Positions 32,731 to 45,022 of a DNA stretch of 64,000 bases are shown here, in pieces; position 1 is the stretch's first letter, and every line of letters begins with the position of its first letter. This stretch comes from Agelas oroides (Eukaryota; Porifera; Demospongiae; Agelasida; Agelasidae), in NCBI GenBank assembly GCA_949130485.1, contig OX422204.1:4836015-4900014 (forward strand). The letters run 5' to 3'. The translations under genes and the position numbers were made by a program. The notes below the pieces were generated by a model. That model saw nothing but the letters and a program-made list of their open reading frames with translations, was not told the DNA's origin and did no database searches.

Positions 32731-33997
32731 TGAAATTGTCAGAATATGTCGAGGATGATGAACTAATTGAGGGAGACATCAAGCTAACCCCAGAGCAGAA
32801 GGCCATCTTGCAGATGATGCTGCTATAGAGAACTGGAGTAATCCTTCCTTTTCATGGAACTGGCAGCAAGATTACATACCATATTTTATAGATATAAATC
32901 TAAATGTTACCAACTATGATGTCCTGCATGAGCGACATCAAAATTATAAACTCACAACACTTACTCAGTATTGCATCACTTACCAAGTAGCACTACTTAC
33001 CAAGACTGCTCAGCACTGCTGCTTATCATGCTTAATATGACACATTAATTTATAAGATCGTCATGATTAATGCAAATGTTCGAAAAGTTTTACTATAGCC
33101 CTGTTCTTTGCCCCATAATGCAGCAAGAAAAGCCAAGATTGCTGTCTATAAGTCAATCCAAAAGATCCATGAAGTCACATGCCTAAAATTTAGATGGAAG
33201 CACACCAAGACCGACTATTTACACTTCGTCAGTGGTAGTAGGTATGTCATTTCCAGTTTACAATCATTTCTGTTAGATGGGTTGGGGACCCAATGTATGA
33301 TCACTATGCTGTCAACACTTCACAGATATTTGTCTTCTATTGGAAGGATAGGTGGACGTCAGAATATCACAATTGCACCTGATTCCCTCTTTCCAGCCCA
33401 TGATCTCATTCCTGCCCATGAGATTTTTCATGCCCTGGGGCGCTGGCATGAGCAGTCACGACCAGATCGTGATAACTTTGTTACAATCAACTTGACAAAT
33501 GTTTCACCAAGTAAGTTACTCCTACTGGTAATGTAGTTACTGTCATTAATCTAATATGACCTGTGACCCAATATTATGTAAGAAATTCAATTTTTCATGA
33601 ATCTAATTACATACTTGCTAGCATCATATACCATACCTATATGGCACAGTTGTGGTGTAAAGCACAAGTGCCTTACATCACAACTGTGTCTTATTGATAC
33701 CTGGTATTTGCACTAACTAATTGGTAGCATGACTGTTGCTAATTTCATTGTGTTGTCATCACAATACAACTTGCTTGCTAATGTAAACAGCTTGCAGGGC
33801 TTTCAGCAGAATGAGCGAGAGAGATCTAGCATAATTCAGCACCTAAAATCCCTGCCCAAATGGGTAGCTAGTGATAAACACAGGTTTAAAATTTGACTCA
33901 GTTATTTTCTCTGAGATAGCACACCAATCAGATGAGCAAAAGCTAATTTAATTGATCATTGTAAAAAAATTTTAAAAACGTACACAAACATTGTAGG

Positions 33998-34525
33998 TTA
34001 TAACACAGTTTATAGCTATACTAATACTGTTACCCGCAGATTATAACACAGTTTATAGCTATACTAATACTGTTACCCGCAGATTATAACACAGTTTATA
34101 GCTATACTAATACTGTTACCCGCAGATTATAACACAGTTTATAGCTATACTAATACTGTTACCCGCAGATTATAACACAGTTTATAGCTATACTAATACT
34201 GTTACCCGCAGATTATAACACAGTTTATAGCTATACTAATACTGTTACCCGCAGATTATAACACAGTTTATAGCTATACTAATACTGTTACCCGCAGATT
34301 ATAACACAGTTTATAGCTATACTAGTACTGTTACCCGCAGATTATAACACAGTTTATAGCTATACTAGTACTGTTACCCGCAGATTATAACACAGTTTAT
34401 AGCTATACTAATACTGTTACCCGTAGATTATAACACAGTTTATAGCTATACTAATACTGTTACCCGCAGATTATAACACAGTTTATAGCTATACTAATAC
34501 TGTTACCCGCAGATTATAGCACAGT
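33998..34525 (+). repeat. 43-bp minisatellite, about 12 copies
   Basis: The unit GATTATAACACAGTTTATAG then CTATACTAATACTGTTACCCGCA repeats almost perfectly. Variants (CTAGTACTG, CCCGTAG) are clustered. Three degenerate units reappear at 34895-35020 beyond the adjacent hairpin. Confidence 0.95.
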
Positions 34526-34534
34526 TTATGTTAT

Positions 34535-34649
34535 AGATAAACCACAGTAGACAGGGATTTATGGTCCATAAACCACCCGAGCCCAAGGGCGCAGCCCGAG
34601 GGCAAGGGTTGTTTATGGACCATAAATCCCTGTCTACTGTGGTTTATCT
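34535..34649. repeat. Hairpin with 39-bp perfect arms
   Basis: Arms 34535-34573 and 34611-34649 are exact complements (AGATAAACCACAGTAGACAG and onward), with a 37-bp GC-rich loop containing GGGCGCAGCCCGAGGGC. It interrupts or abuts the 43-bp minisatellite and may be a small foldback element. Confidence 0.9.
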
Positions 34650-35130
34650 GTTATATTCTCCACTCTGATTGGTCCTTGTTGTTATTAGTAAATACACATG
34701 GTAGTTTTCACTGTAAACAAGGTATGTTATTAGTAAACATGTAAAGTAATTTACACTCTAAACAAAGTAGCTTATAGGAAACATCATTTTACAACTTCCT
34801 GTGGTATATGGAACAGAATCTACAGAATCTACAACTTCCTGTCAGTATATGGAAAATAATACCCACCTGTTACCACAGAAACAAGGGTGAAGTGGAGTAT
34901 ATAGCTATACTAATACTGTTACCCGCAGATTATAGCACAGTTTATAGCTATACTAATATTGTTAGCTGTAGATTGTACACAGTTTATAGCTACACTAATA
35001 CTGTACCCGCAGATTACAACACAGAATATTGTATACAAAAATTAATACATTTATTATTATAATAGTGTGTAACAGGAAACTTTACTGAGGAATTCTGAAT
35101 GGGCAGTAACAAATTTCATAAATTTCAGGG

Positions 35131-35325
35131 ACTGGCATAATGGTGGGAATGAAGCATGTCCTGAACTTTACCTAGCATGGTTTACAGACGATTATCTTGG
35201 GGACACTGTGTGCAGATTTCTGTCTGTTAGTCAAGAAGAGTTTGAAGTTTTAAAGCAAATTTTGGATTTAGCGAGTACTTTGCAACAGCTATATTTATCA
35301 TGGTCGCTGCTGTACATGACTGTGT
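35131..35325 (+). other. Open exon-like segment, unrecognised
   Basis: After a polypyrimidine-poor ATTTCAG the frame reads WHNGGNEACPELYLAWFTDD and VSQEEFEVLKQILDLA. Composition is protein-like but it does not match astacin or SRCR. Could be an exon of the same gene or of an inserted element. Confidence 0.3.
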
Positions 35326-35929
35326 AGGAATGTGAGCAAAGTGCTACTTTGTGCATGGGCACAGTTAGATAAAGATTGAGTACATTTCATAGCCATGACA
35401 TGAGACGTGCAAATTTTGACTTCCATACAAGGAATGCAATTTGGTTTCACAATAGCGTAGCAAAGATTCTGCAAAATGCATGGTGTACTTACAGGCAAAT
35501 CAAAAGCATGGGCTTTCTTTTCTGTGGTAAACAATCCTTTTACTAATAATTAGCTGCCCCAATCATTTGCTGCCATTCAGGTCTACAAAACTTTTCGAAC
35601 ACAAATTTTTTTTTCTTCTGATTGATGGTACTTTAGTTCTAGTTAGCTACCATAATGATGTGTCCTTTCTATCCAACAGGTAATCTTCGTAGCTTCACAA
35701 AATTAGTCTATCGGATGTGCAGGGTATCCCATATGACTTTGACTCTATTATGCACTATGGAGCATATCAGTCTGCAATAGATCGTAGTGTGCCAGTTATG
35801 CAACCTCGAGACAGCTCCATCAACATCGGTAGGCTTGGATAAATAAGAAGATTTTCTCCTTATGACATCATGCACGTCAACATACGGTACTGTTCAGGTA
35901 TGGATATAACATTAAAGTTTAGGCACATT

Positions 35930-36023
35930 TAGCCGTGTTCCTAGGCCTTCCCACTTGTCCAGTTTTCAATCCTTAGAGTCGGCGATAAAAACTGGACAGT
36001 GGGAAGGTCTTGGAATGAGGCGA
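35930..36023. mobile_element. 94-bp foldback relative of the 18205 MITE
   Basis: It begins TAGCCGTGTTCCTAGGCC and ends with the complement of a similar sequence. CCAGTTTT arms meet around a short loop. Flanking 9-mers AGGCACATT and AAGGACATT are alike at 7 of 9 positions, hinting at a decayed 9-bp duplication. Confidence 0.6.
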
Positions 36024-36171
36024 AAGGACATTCATGTGATGTACTGTTAGCCCTAACACATGGTGACTTTGTGTAACTGTCTAGGCCTTTTTCAGGAAGA
36101 TGTGTTTCATTGATTGATCATGCATGTGCATGATTCCTGTAGCAGATGACAGTTTTTAAAATCATCTACAG

Positions 36172-36483
36172 AGTATGTATTCCGTCTACGTGGCGGATCA
36201 AACAAAAGAGAAGGACGTGTGGAGGTTAACGTCGGTGGTGATTGGGGTACTGTCTGTGATAATGAATTTGACATCAATGATGCAACAGTTGTTTGCAAGT
36301 TCCTAGGATTCCCTGGGGCAATGGATGCATATCCTTGAGCACACTTTGGAGATGGAAGTGGGGATATCTGGTTTGATAATCTTTGCTGCACAGGCAATGA
36401 AAGTTCACCATTTCACTGTCCTCATAATGGATTTGGAATTGAGAACTGCGGGCATCATGAAGATGCCGGTGTTAAGTGCACTC
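36172..36483 (+). pseudogene. SRCR domain exon with in-frame TGA
   Basis: The exon is bounded by a CTACAG acceptor and GTAAGT donor, with phase 1-type ends as usual for SRCR modules. It reads [36 protein letters not shown] and ends [11 protein letters not shown]: a complete SRCR with group-A-like cysteine count. A TGA at 36336-36338 stands where the family has a variable or Arg residue before AHFGDGSG, consistent with CGA to TGA. SRCR domains mediate ligand binding on secreted and membrane proteins. Confidence 0.8.
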
Positions 36484-36602
36484 GTAAGTCAGCTCAATGA
36501 ACATTGTATATGTTGCATGTGACTTAGATCAGCAATCACTTAATAGTAAAATGCGACGTCACAAATGATAGAAGCAATTTGAAATATTACTTTTGCTTGC
36601 AG

Positions 36603-36973
36603 CACCTCCTGTACATTTGGTTGGTGGAAGTGGCAGCCATGAAGGACGTGTGGAGATTCTTCTCCATGGTGAATGGGGCACTGTCTGCGATGATGACTGG
36701 GACCTCACTGATGCGAATGTGGTGTGCAAACAACTTGGCTACAGCAAAGGTGCTTCAGTTGCACATGGTAAAGCACAGTTTGGGGAAGGAACTGGCATCA
36801 TATGGTTTGATGATGTGAACTGCACTGGTTCTGAGGCACACCTGTATGACTGCTTCAATGGTGGTGTTGGGATCCACAACTGCTGGCATTTTGAGGATGC
36901 TGGTGTTACTTGTGAGTGCAACAGTGAATGTACCTGCACACACTTGGTTCCATCAGCAAGTGCTTTTGTTTAA
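36603..36973 (+). CDS. SRCR domain, terminal exon
   Basis: From a TTGCTTGCAG acceptor the frame reads APPVHLVGGSGSHEGRVEIL, GEWGTVCDDDWDLTDANVVC, IIWFDDVNCTGSEAHL and HNCWHFEDAGVTC, a full intact SRCR domain with six conserved cysteines. It then runs through a Cys-rich tail to TAA at 36971-36973. A GTGAGT at 36910 could alternatively be a donor, in which case the tail is intronic. It follows the first SRCR exon at ~120 bp and the astacin exons, so an astacin-SRCR protein is likely but not proven. Confidence 0.82.
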
Positions 36974-38650
36974 CCAGTCAGAAATTATCTGATCAACAAA
37001 TGTTTTGACAGCTAAATATTTTCTAACCAGTGAAATGAATGCCCCCCACCCCCAAGTCACACAGAACTATTCATATTAGATAATATGTAGTAAAACCCAA
37101 GTCAGCCTACAATGTGTTTTCGTATTGCGTGACTGTGTTCATGTGCAAACCAGTCACTTCAAATTATGAAGTAGTGCTTACTTTTATCTTTTTCAGGTCG
37201 TCTCTGAATGCAGTAATGCAGAATGGTTGTACCGAGGAGCTGCATGATTAGATAGTGATCGCTTTAGTTGTACATATATATCTTTAATGCCCAGATCAGT
37301 AGGTGCTAGTCCAACTGTAGTGACTACTTAGTTTAATACAGTGTGCTGCTTGCTGCAATGCTCATGTTTGAACGACCCATAATTCATGCAGTACCAATAC
37401 AAAATGTATGACTAGTATTTCATGTAAATAAGTACTGCAAGAAGATAACATCCAGGTGGTCCACAACTCATAAACTGTCTCTAATGAAGTCACTCAGGTG
37501 GCTAAAGTTGTGCATATTATGTACGCATTCAATTAAAAACATTGCTTGTAAAATGCATGCACGGATAGAGTACTGGGTACATGTTCTGAGATTATTCAAC
37601 CATCAATCAAACTGTACTATCAAATGCAAGCAAAACCCACTACATGTGGCTCTACCTAACCCTGGCTCTGTTTAGATTCTACCAAGTTACAACATCTATG
37701 TTGTGTGTACACCTGCAAAATGTGTGCTTGCTGGTGCATAAATCTTTCCAGCATTATTGTTTGAAAAGAAAATGTCAATAAGTTTCTATGACAAGATCTA
37801 ATGACCGTTAGTATGAACTGTAAAGCTGCATGTATGATGGATAATTCTTCTCTGAGCATTTACCTGTTGTGTGTGGGCTAATGTAGAAGTGTTCATTTCT
37901 AAAGGTTTCATGAACTGGATGTGAGGAACACCAGCTGACAAAACATCATCTGGATGCTGTGCAGACATTTATGACCAAACCACAAAATGATATTGGGAAA
38001 CAGCTCAATGGGCATGAGTTTAATCACCATACTGCAAAATAAAAGTTCCTCTCCACAGGTGAAGTTAATTTTGTTCAACTCTTAAATTAAGGGACCATGA
38101 CTGGAAAGATATTGCAAATTAACATGAACATCTGCAGCAAAGTCAGTCTGCCATATATAACTTGATCCATGAAATAACAAACAAGGTAGCAGAGAATATG
38201 ATGAGTTTTGCTTGCAACTCATCATATGTGACATGCCTCAGTTCTGTGAGAGTCCTACGTAGCTCTTCAATTCCACTGGAGTTAATACATCCACCACAAA
38301 GTATGTCCACCAATTCATGTTTGGAAGTTTGTCAAGTTTGACTATTTGAGTGACCTTAAAGGATGGTTATGAGAAAACAAGCACTCTGTAATGTCTATGT
38401 GATGGCGAAAAAGCAGTAAATTCAATGGCTATATAAACGCACCAAAAAAAGCATAAAGTAGGTTTACTGTGCTCAATAGTGTACATTTATTTTCTCCCAA
38501 CCTGCAAACAGAAGTTGAATTGGTGTTTACAAAGTTTCCAGAGTCTGAGAATGCTCTTTTCTCCGGCTACATGCATTAAAATCAGGCTAGTACACAGTTT
38601 CACGAGGTGCACAGACACACACACAATGGCTCACAGAATATTGTGATAGA
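36974..38650. other. No gene seen
   Basis: Possible 3' UTR of the SRCR gene, then unstructured AT-rich DNA. Short open frames lack features. Confidence 0.4.
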
Positions 38651-38652
38651 AA

Positions 38653-39120
38653 ACTATCCATGAAGTGGCTTTAGCACACTTTCTAATGCAGGTGTGCACC
38701 AGCCACTATCCATGAAGTGGCTCTAGCACACTTTCTAATGCAGGTGTGCACCAGCCACTATCCATGAAGTGGCTCTAGCACGCTTTATAATGCAGCTGTG
38801 CACCAGCCACTATCTATGAAGTGGCTCTAGCACGCTTTATAATGCAGGTGCGCACCAGCCACTATCCATGAAGTGGCTCTAGCACACTTTATAATGCAAC
38901 TGTGCACCAGCCACTATCCATGAAGTGGCTCTAGCACACTTTCTAATGCAAGTGTGCACCAGCCACTATCTATGAAGTGGGGCTCTAGCACACTTTCTAA
39001 TGCAGGTGTGCACCAAACACTGTACAGAAGTGGCCAGTGCATGCTTCATGATGCAGGTGTGCTTACACCACTATGTAGAAAGTTTGTGTAGCGCACTCAA
39101 CAGTGCAAGTGTGCTTTCAA
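38653..39120 (+). repeat. 52-bp minisatellite, about 7 good and 2 decayed copies
   Basis: The unit contains ACTATCCATGAAGTGGCTCT, AGCACACTTTCTAATGCAGG and TGTGCACCAGCC. Units after ~39000 are diverged and shorter. Confidence 0.92.
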
Positions 39121-39666
39121 CACCATCTACAAAGTGTTTAGTGCACACTTAAGCATGTTCTAGGCACACCTATGATATAGCTCAGCATGGTATTCACTTC
39201 AATTCATCTACTAGTACCTGATGCTTATATTCTGTACCATTTGCAGTGCTTGAAGAGCTAGGGTTCTACTTGAAGTTGAAAGATATGAAGACACAAATTG
39301 GACAACAAGAAGTTGGAGTGACAACATTAGTACTTTGGACAGCCACATATATATGCATTACATTACGTACCCTCTGGTTTATTAAAAGTGTATGGCGCAT
39401 CACAACAAATCCATGGTACAGTCTCAAATATTCCCTCTTACAGCAGGCAAAAAATAAGCACAATTAATGCTGTTACTCAATTATTACTGCAACTTTTAGC
39501 GTCGTGCAATGATAAAATATAACTTCCCTCCTTATGATGATTCTTTGTGAACAACACAGTTCTATACTTTCATACTTTACAGACTGTGCATCTTCCCCTC
39601 GCTTTCCTTTCCTACCTCTCATCTCTCTTACCATTCTAAAAACAATGAAAAATAAACCCAGCAGGA

Positions 39667-40300
39667 ACAAGTCACAAAAAGTTTTCCCAATGAAAACAAA
39701 CACATGTAGGGATGGAACCCTCAAAAACCAGCCAAACAAGATGGGAACAACACCACAACACATTCACACCATCCCTGTATCTTGTGCCATTTTGCCAACT
39801 ATGCACACCAAAAAACTCTTTACATGCACTTAGCCTATCCATACCCACTAAATGAGCATGGCACTCAGCACTGCTCACTCCACAGCTTTCCACATAAAGA
39901 CAATCTATACGCCTGTTCAGCAGCAATAAAATTTCACAAACATATAACTTAAAACTCCCAACATACCATGCAGATCCAGTACTGCTCACAGTTTCTGCAT
40001 ACAAGACAGACTATACCTGCCATGCTCAGTACAGCAACTACATTGCAGCCACCCACAACATAACACACTCTTCATGCACATCAACATGCACTACACACCC
40101 AGCACTACCGTCCCCATTGCCTTCCATATAACACTCCTATGCACACAACTAGCAAACACAAAGCATAGTTGGCAAAATGGCACAAGATGCAGGGATGGTG
40201 TGAATGTGTTGTGGTGTCATTCCCATCTTGTTTGGCTAATTTTTGAGGGTTCCATCCCTACATGCGCTTGTTTTCATTGGGAAAACTTTTTGTGACTTGT
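39667..40300. mobile_element. Foldback element with 138-bp arms
   Basis: Arms 39667-39804 and 40163-40300 are inverted copies (ACAAGTCACAAAAAGTTTTC at the outer edge, CCAACTATG at the inner edge) with a 358-bp spacer rich in CACA-type sequence. No transposase. Open frames in the arms mirror each other. Confidence 0.85.
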
Positions 40301-41232
40301 ATATACATGTTCACCACAGAGGCAACTATACATTGGAAACTCACTTGAGAGTCAAGTTGTTCGTGAAATCCGTTCCACTCACATTTATGGCTTTGAGCAA
40401 TCTGAACTCGATATAATTATTGAAAGTATTTGTAAATTCTAATTCTCTGTATGTATATCTTTCCCATGCACCTATGTTGGTGTGTTATAATATATTATGT
40501 ATCAGGGTTGTAGTAACTGAAAAGACTACGTATATAATGATTACTGGTTTTCAAACACAGTAATTTGTAATTGTAATTTCACTTCACAACAACTGATGTA
40601 ATTTGTAATGCTGGACAGAAGGCATGTAATTGTTTGCAGGAGATAGTAAAATACCAATTACAAGTTCAATTACAATATACAGCATGCTTTGTCAACACAT
40701 TTACATTAAAACCGATTCATGGCTACTTCGACCTGTAATTTAACAATGTAATTTGTCATTTTGTCATTTTTCTGTAATTGTAATCATTACTTGTAAGCAA
40801 CCTTGGTAATTGTAATGTAATTGTAATCAATAAAACCATGCCAGAATTCAATTACTACGACCCTGATATGTACGTTCATCACAGAGGCAACCATACATCA
40901 GAAACTCACTTTGAGTGTTGAGCTACAATGTCGAGATAGAATGGAATACGAAAAAAAAACCAACAAGATTTGAATTAGCTTGAATTGATATCCATCTGAG
41001 CTAAATAACCGTAACTAAAATTGCCATACTGTGTAGTGGTTTTCCAAGATCAGGGGTAAATACAAGTTTGCCACCAAGGTAAGTGTACAGACAACTTACT
41101 TTCTATATTGATCGTACACGTAGAGGTGAATAGGGATGCCAAAACCAAAAATTTTGAGTTAGTTGATGAATTGGTATCTGTCTGAGCCAAACAAAGGTAA
41201 CTGAATACCATAAAATGTAGTTGTTTAACCCA

Positions 41233-42310
41233 ATCCAGGCTACATATGTGTTTAACCCAATCCAGGCTACATATGTGTTCACCTCCATCCAGGCTACATA
41301 TGTGTTCACCTCCATCCAGGCTACATATGTGTTCACCTCCATCCAGGCTACATATGTGTTCACCTCCATCCAGGCTACATATGTGTTCACCTCCACCCAG
41401 GCTACATATGTGTTCACCTCCACCCAGGCTACATATGTGTTCACCTCCATCCAGGCTACGTATGTGTTCACCTCCATCCAGGCTACATAAGTGTTCACCT
41501 CCATCCAGGCTACATAAGTGTTCACCTCCATCCAGGCTACGTATGTGTTCACCTCCATCCAGGCTACATATGTGTTCACCTCCATCCAGGCTACATATGT
41601 GTTCACCTCCATCCAGGCTACATATGTGTTCACCTCCATCCAGGCTACATATGTGTTCACCTCCATCCAGGCTACATATGTGTTCACCTCCATCCAGGCT
41701 ACATATGTGTTCACCTCCATCCAGGCTACATAAGTGTTCACCTCCATCCAGGCTACATATGTGTTCACCTCCATCCAGGCTACATATGTGTTCACCTCCA
41801 TCCAGGCTACATATGTGTTCACCTCCATCCAGGCTACATATGTGTTCACCTCCATCCAGGCTACATATGTGTTCACCTCCATCCAGGCTACATATGTGTT
41901 CACCTCCATCCAGGCTACATATGTGTTCACCTCCATCCAGGCTACATATGTGTTCACCTCCATCCAGGCTACATATGTGTTCACCTCCATCCAGGCTACA
42001 TAAGTTTTCACCTCCATCCAGGCTACATATGTGTTCACCTCCATCCAGGCTACATAAGTTTTCACCTCCATCCAGGCTACATATGTGTTCACCTCCATCC
42101 AGGCTACATAAGTTTTCACCTCCATCCAGGCTACATATGTGTTCACCTCCATCCAGGCTACATATGTGTTCACCTCCATCCAGGCTACATATGTGTTCAC
42201 CTCCACCCAGGCTACATAAGTGTTCACCTCCATCCAGGCTACATATGTGTTCACCTCCATCCAGGCTACGTATGTGTTCACCTCCATCCAGGCTACATAA
42301 GTGTTCACCT
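41233..42310 (-). repeat. 27-bp minisatellite, about 40 copies, open in one minus-strand frame
   Basis: The unit GTGTTCACCTCCATCCAGG + CTACATAT repeats ~40 times. As 27 is divisible by 3 several frames stay open. The minus frame reads MEVNTYVAW repeated, for 401 codons with no stop. Of the common variants, TAT/TAC and ACA/ACT are silent in that frame, while AAC/AAA and ATG/GTG change it. There is no ATG upstream of the array and no splice evidence. Treated as a minisatellite; coding is possible but unsupported. Confidence 0.9.
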
Positions 42311-42721
42311 CCTAGGTAAGTGTACCAACTGCTAGTTTTGTTTTTGAGTATTGATCATGAATGTAGAGGTGGAAAATGTTAGTAAAACCAAGAGATCGAG
42401 GTATTTCATGGATTGGTATCTATCAGAGTTAAATAACGTACCATGAAATGTAGAAGTTTGCCAAAGGTGTACAACCTGTCTGCATTTTGTGCACAAGTCC
42501 CCATCTCCTGGTCACCCTAGTGCAGCTGATGAGGTCTGGTATTGGCTGAAACGCGTCCTGCACAGTGGGTGACTTTACATAACACCTACGCCTAGTTTTG
42601 TGGTTTGTTGATTGTTCATGCATGCTTGATTCCAGGGAAAGTGTACTCAATACTTGTCATGAATGTTGTACAGGTGGAAAAAGATACAAACCAAAAAAAT
42701 GGTATTCATGTTCAACAGGGG

Positions 42722-43183
42722 CAGTGGCGTAGCCAAGCCCCGGCACACCCGGGCACGTGCCCGAGCAACTTTTGCTTGTGCCCTAGCATTCGCTTGTCGT
42801 AGTTTTAAATTAGCGCCGCGCTCGAAAGAGTCAGCATGCGATCGAAAAAGGCGTGGATCGGAAGGTCTGGCCTGGCTATATGTATATATATAGCGCTGCG
42901 CATTAAGCACTAGCATGAGCTTTCTTGAGAGCTGAATAGCAACGAGAGCGCTTCCTGAATACTGGAGATGTGTATTATTTTCGCTACACTTACTTGGCCT
43001 GAAAACCCAGCAGATGCGATCTCGGAGGTCCTGAATTCCAAAATTTTCCCGGGGGGGCATGCCCCCAGACCCCCCTAAACTAAAGAGCATGCTTCCGCAC
43101 GCTAACTTTCCGCACATTGCGCAGCACCGTATATGTTGCCCTGCCTGTGCCCGAGCAACTACCCTATTCTGGCTACGCCACTG
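42722..43183. mobile_element. hAT-like non-autonomous element, 462 bp, perfect 8-bp duplication
   Basis: Ends are CAGTGGCGTAGCC and its exact complement GGCTACGCCACTG. AACAGGGG flanks both sides (42714-42721 and 43184-43191). An 8-bp duplication with CAG(T/G)G termini is characteristic of hAT. The interior has TGCCCGAGCAACT near both ends. No coding capacity. Confidence 0.92.
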
Positions 43184-43671
43184 AACAGGGGTGAATATAG
43201 GTAACCAAATATCAAGTTGCATTGCAGCTACAGCTTTCTTATCAGAGGTACAATCATACGATTAGGCAACTATACCCACCACACATTTTGAGTGTTGACC
43301 ATGCTTTAATATAGGAGTTGAGAGAAACACTAAAATTAAGATCAGAACTCACTTTATACATTCATGTACATCTGGTGTGAACAAAGGTAACTGAACACGA
43401 ATTTTCATAGTACAGCTCCCTTATCAAGTACAGTGTTGATGGGACACCCTACTCAAGAAATGTGCTTATCACTCCACCTCCTGCAGTTTAGTAATATTAC
43501 ACACCCATTATGGTGAGTGTTATACACTAGATCAATGTAAAAGTGTTAACTGCACACTATTCACCAGAGTGTGCTTTGGACACTGAGGTGAATACTGTGC
43601 ACACCAGGTATTTACACCAAAGACAGCGTAATAAAACTCCATTAATAAAATGCTAACATGCATACACAATC

Positions 43672-43742
43672 AGGCCAACAGGCATAATACACAAACAGGC
43701 CAACAGGCGTACACAAACAGGCCAACAGGCATACACAAACAG
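43672..43742 (+). repeat. Short tandem repeat, ~23-bp unit, three copies
   Basis: ACACAAACAGGCCAACAGGC with small variants; each unit differs by one or two bases. Confidence 0.8.
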
Positions 43743-44134
43743 ACAATGCTTTATATAAACAGGGAAAGTCTCCTTGTGACATTAGGTTAAGCATTAGCAT
43801 TAATTAGTGACTACCTAGCTTGTAACAATACTGCATGATTTTTTTTAGGTAAAACGTTCAAAAACCAAGCTTCTAAAGCAGTGTAAAAGTTTTTCAGTCC
43901 ATGAGGGTACTTTAAAATGAAGACATAAAATGATGATAAAAGAACAGTTCTTTGGTGTGGCTAGCAAGATAACTTTTTCTTCAATGTACAGTGTACATTA
44001 GGCTGGTTTCCCCATTGTGCCACTGACAAGCAGTATCGGTTCTGGCTGCTTTGGGGTGGTCTCTGACTCTTGGGTCTCCTAATGTCATGTGTGCGTTAAA
44101 TAACAAAAATGTCTTAAGATAACCGCCTTTTTAA

Positions 44135-45018
44135 GGTAGGAAATCCTTGAATCACAAATTGGGCTGATTCTGATCGTAAATAATTAATGAGGTCATGTGA
44201 CCATGATGTCACCATGGAAATTTATTGGCTTGGCTACATTTTCCCATGGTGGTAACCGGAATCAACAAGGGGGGCATTTCCCTTTGATGTGGCGTGCGGC
44301 CCTTTGTAGTGGTCTGGCAGCACATTCATGTGGCTGGGCGGAACTTTGAAGAAATCCTCCAACATTTTAAAAAACTTAAAAAAAAAAAACTCTGAAAATA
44401 TTTTCTAGCTCGTTGAATGGCTATTTGTGTGTGCAAAGCTTGCTGGAGTGGGTGTGAGTGTGCTGGAAAGGCAGAGAGCCATCCTGGAAGACAGGTGTCA
44501 TCACACAGTTGTTTGGCAAAGGTAGTGAGCGGACTTTTCAATCTTGTAGGCCCCACCTGATTTTATGCTTAGCAGGAATGTGTGTAACTTGACTCCATTC
44601 TAGGGGCAATGACAGGGAGTAGGTTTGTGGGCATAACTCCCTGCCTGAAGGCGAGCAGGAAAAAGCATGCATAGTTTTGTAGGGGGCGAGTTGAGCTTTC
44701 TGAAACTGGGCTCAGTTTTGGTTGGTTTGAGTGGAGGTGTGTCAAATTTTTCTAGAAAGCCAAGATAGCCAAAATTACTGTTTTTGAGGTCAAATGTGTG
44801 TTTTGGCCTGTAGACTGGAATTGAAGTGGTCCCAGGACAAATCCATATGTACTTAAGTTTTCACTTGTTAATGATGTGGTCAGACTGGGGATGGAGCCTT
44901 GGAGAGGGTACATATTTTTATTTTAGTTGAGGGACTAAAAAGTGAGTTTTTTGGGCATTATCAGGTAGAGAAAGTAGTTAGTTTACCCATTCATCCTGTG
45001 ATTCAAGGTTGTCCTACC
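44135..45018 (+). mobile_element. TTAA-flanked non-autonomous element, copy 1 (piggyBac- or Kolobok-like)
   Basis: Ends are GGTAGGAAATCCTTGAATCAC and, complemented, GGTAGGACAACCTTGAATCAC. TTAA flanks both sides (44131-44134, 45019-45022). TTAA targeting is shared by piggyBac and Kolobok, and nothing internal decides between them. Contains an A-rich run and no transposase. Confidence 0.8.
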
Positions 45019-45022
45019 TTAA

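Larger units (their letters stand above)
31808..35828 (+). pseudogene. Astacin-family metalloprotease gene, exons scattered and frame-broken
   Basis: Exons in order: 31808-31897 (helical, ends with one base that joins the next exon in phase as Met); 32731 to about 32905 (LSEYVEDDELIEGDIKLTPEQ, an astacin propeptide end, then after a one-base break near 32803 IENWSNPSFSWNWQQDYIPY, the start of the catalytic domain); 33122-33241 (YKSIQKIHEVTCLKF); 33326-33510 with the zinc site HEIFHALGRWHE matching HExxHxxGxxHE, then QSRPDRD; and 35693-35828 with the Met-turn SIMHYGAY. Astacins are secreted zinc endopeptidases. The Cys expected before SSIG is Leu. Phases show at least one exon missing between 33510 and 35693, where a minisatellite has grown. 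The SRCR exons downstream may belong to the same protein. Confidence 0.75.
40310..43420 (+). repeat. Diverged ~150-bp repeat array around the 27-bp minisatellite
   Basis: Recurring phrases (TTCAC/TTCATCACAGAGGCAAC, GAGTGTTGA, GTAGAGGTG, TTGGTATCTATC, CTAAATAACCGTAACTGAA, CATGAAATGTAG) appear near 40315, 40870, 40970, 41110, 42350, 42650 and 43290, suggesting an old tandem array later invaded by the minisatellite and a hAT-like element. Confidence 0.6.

Noticed and set aside
33998..34525. Regularly spaced repeats resembling a CRISPR array
   Set aside because: Units are contiguous 43-bp tandem copies without unique spacers, and the context is animal nuclear DNA.
41246..42319. 357-codon plus-strand frame in the 27-bp array
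   Set aside because: Open only because the unit length is a multiple of three; nearly all variants change the protein, and no start or splice context supports it.
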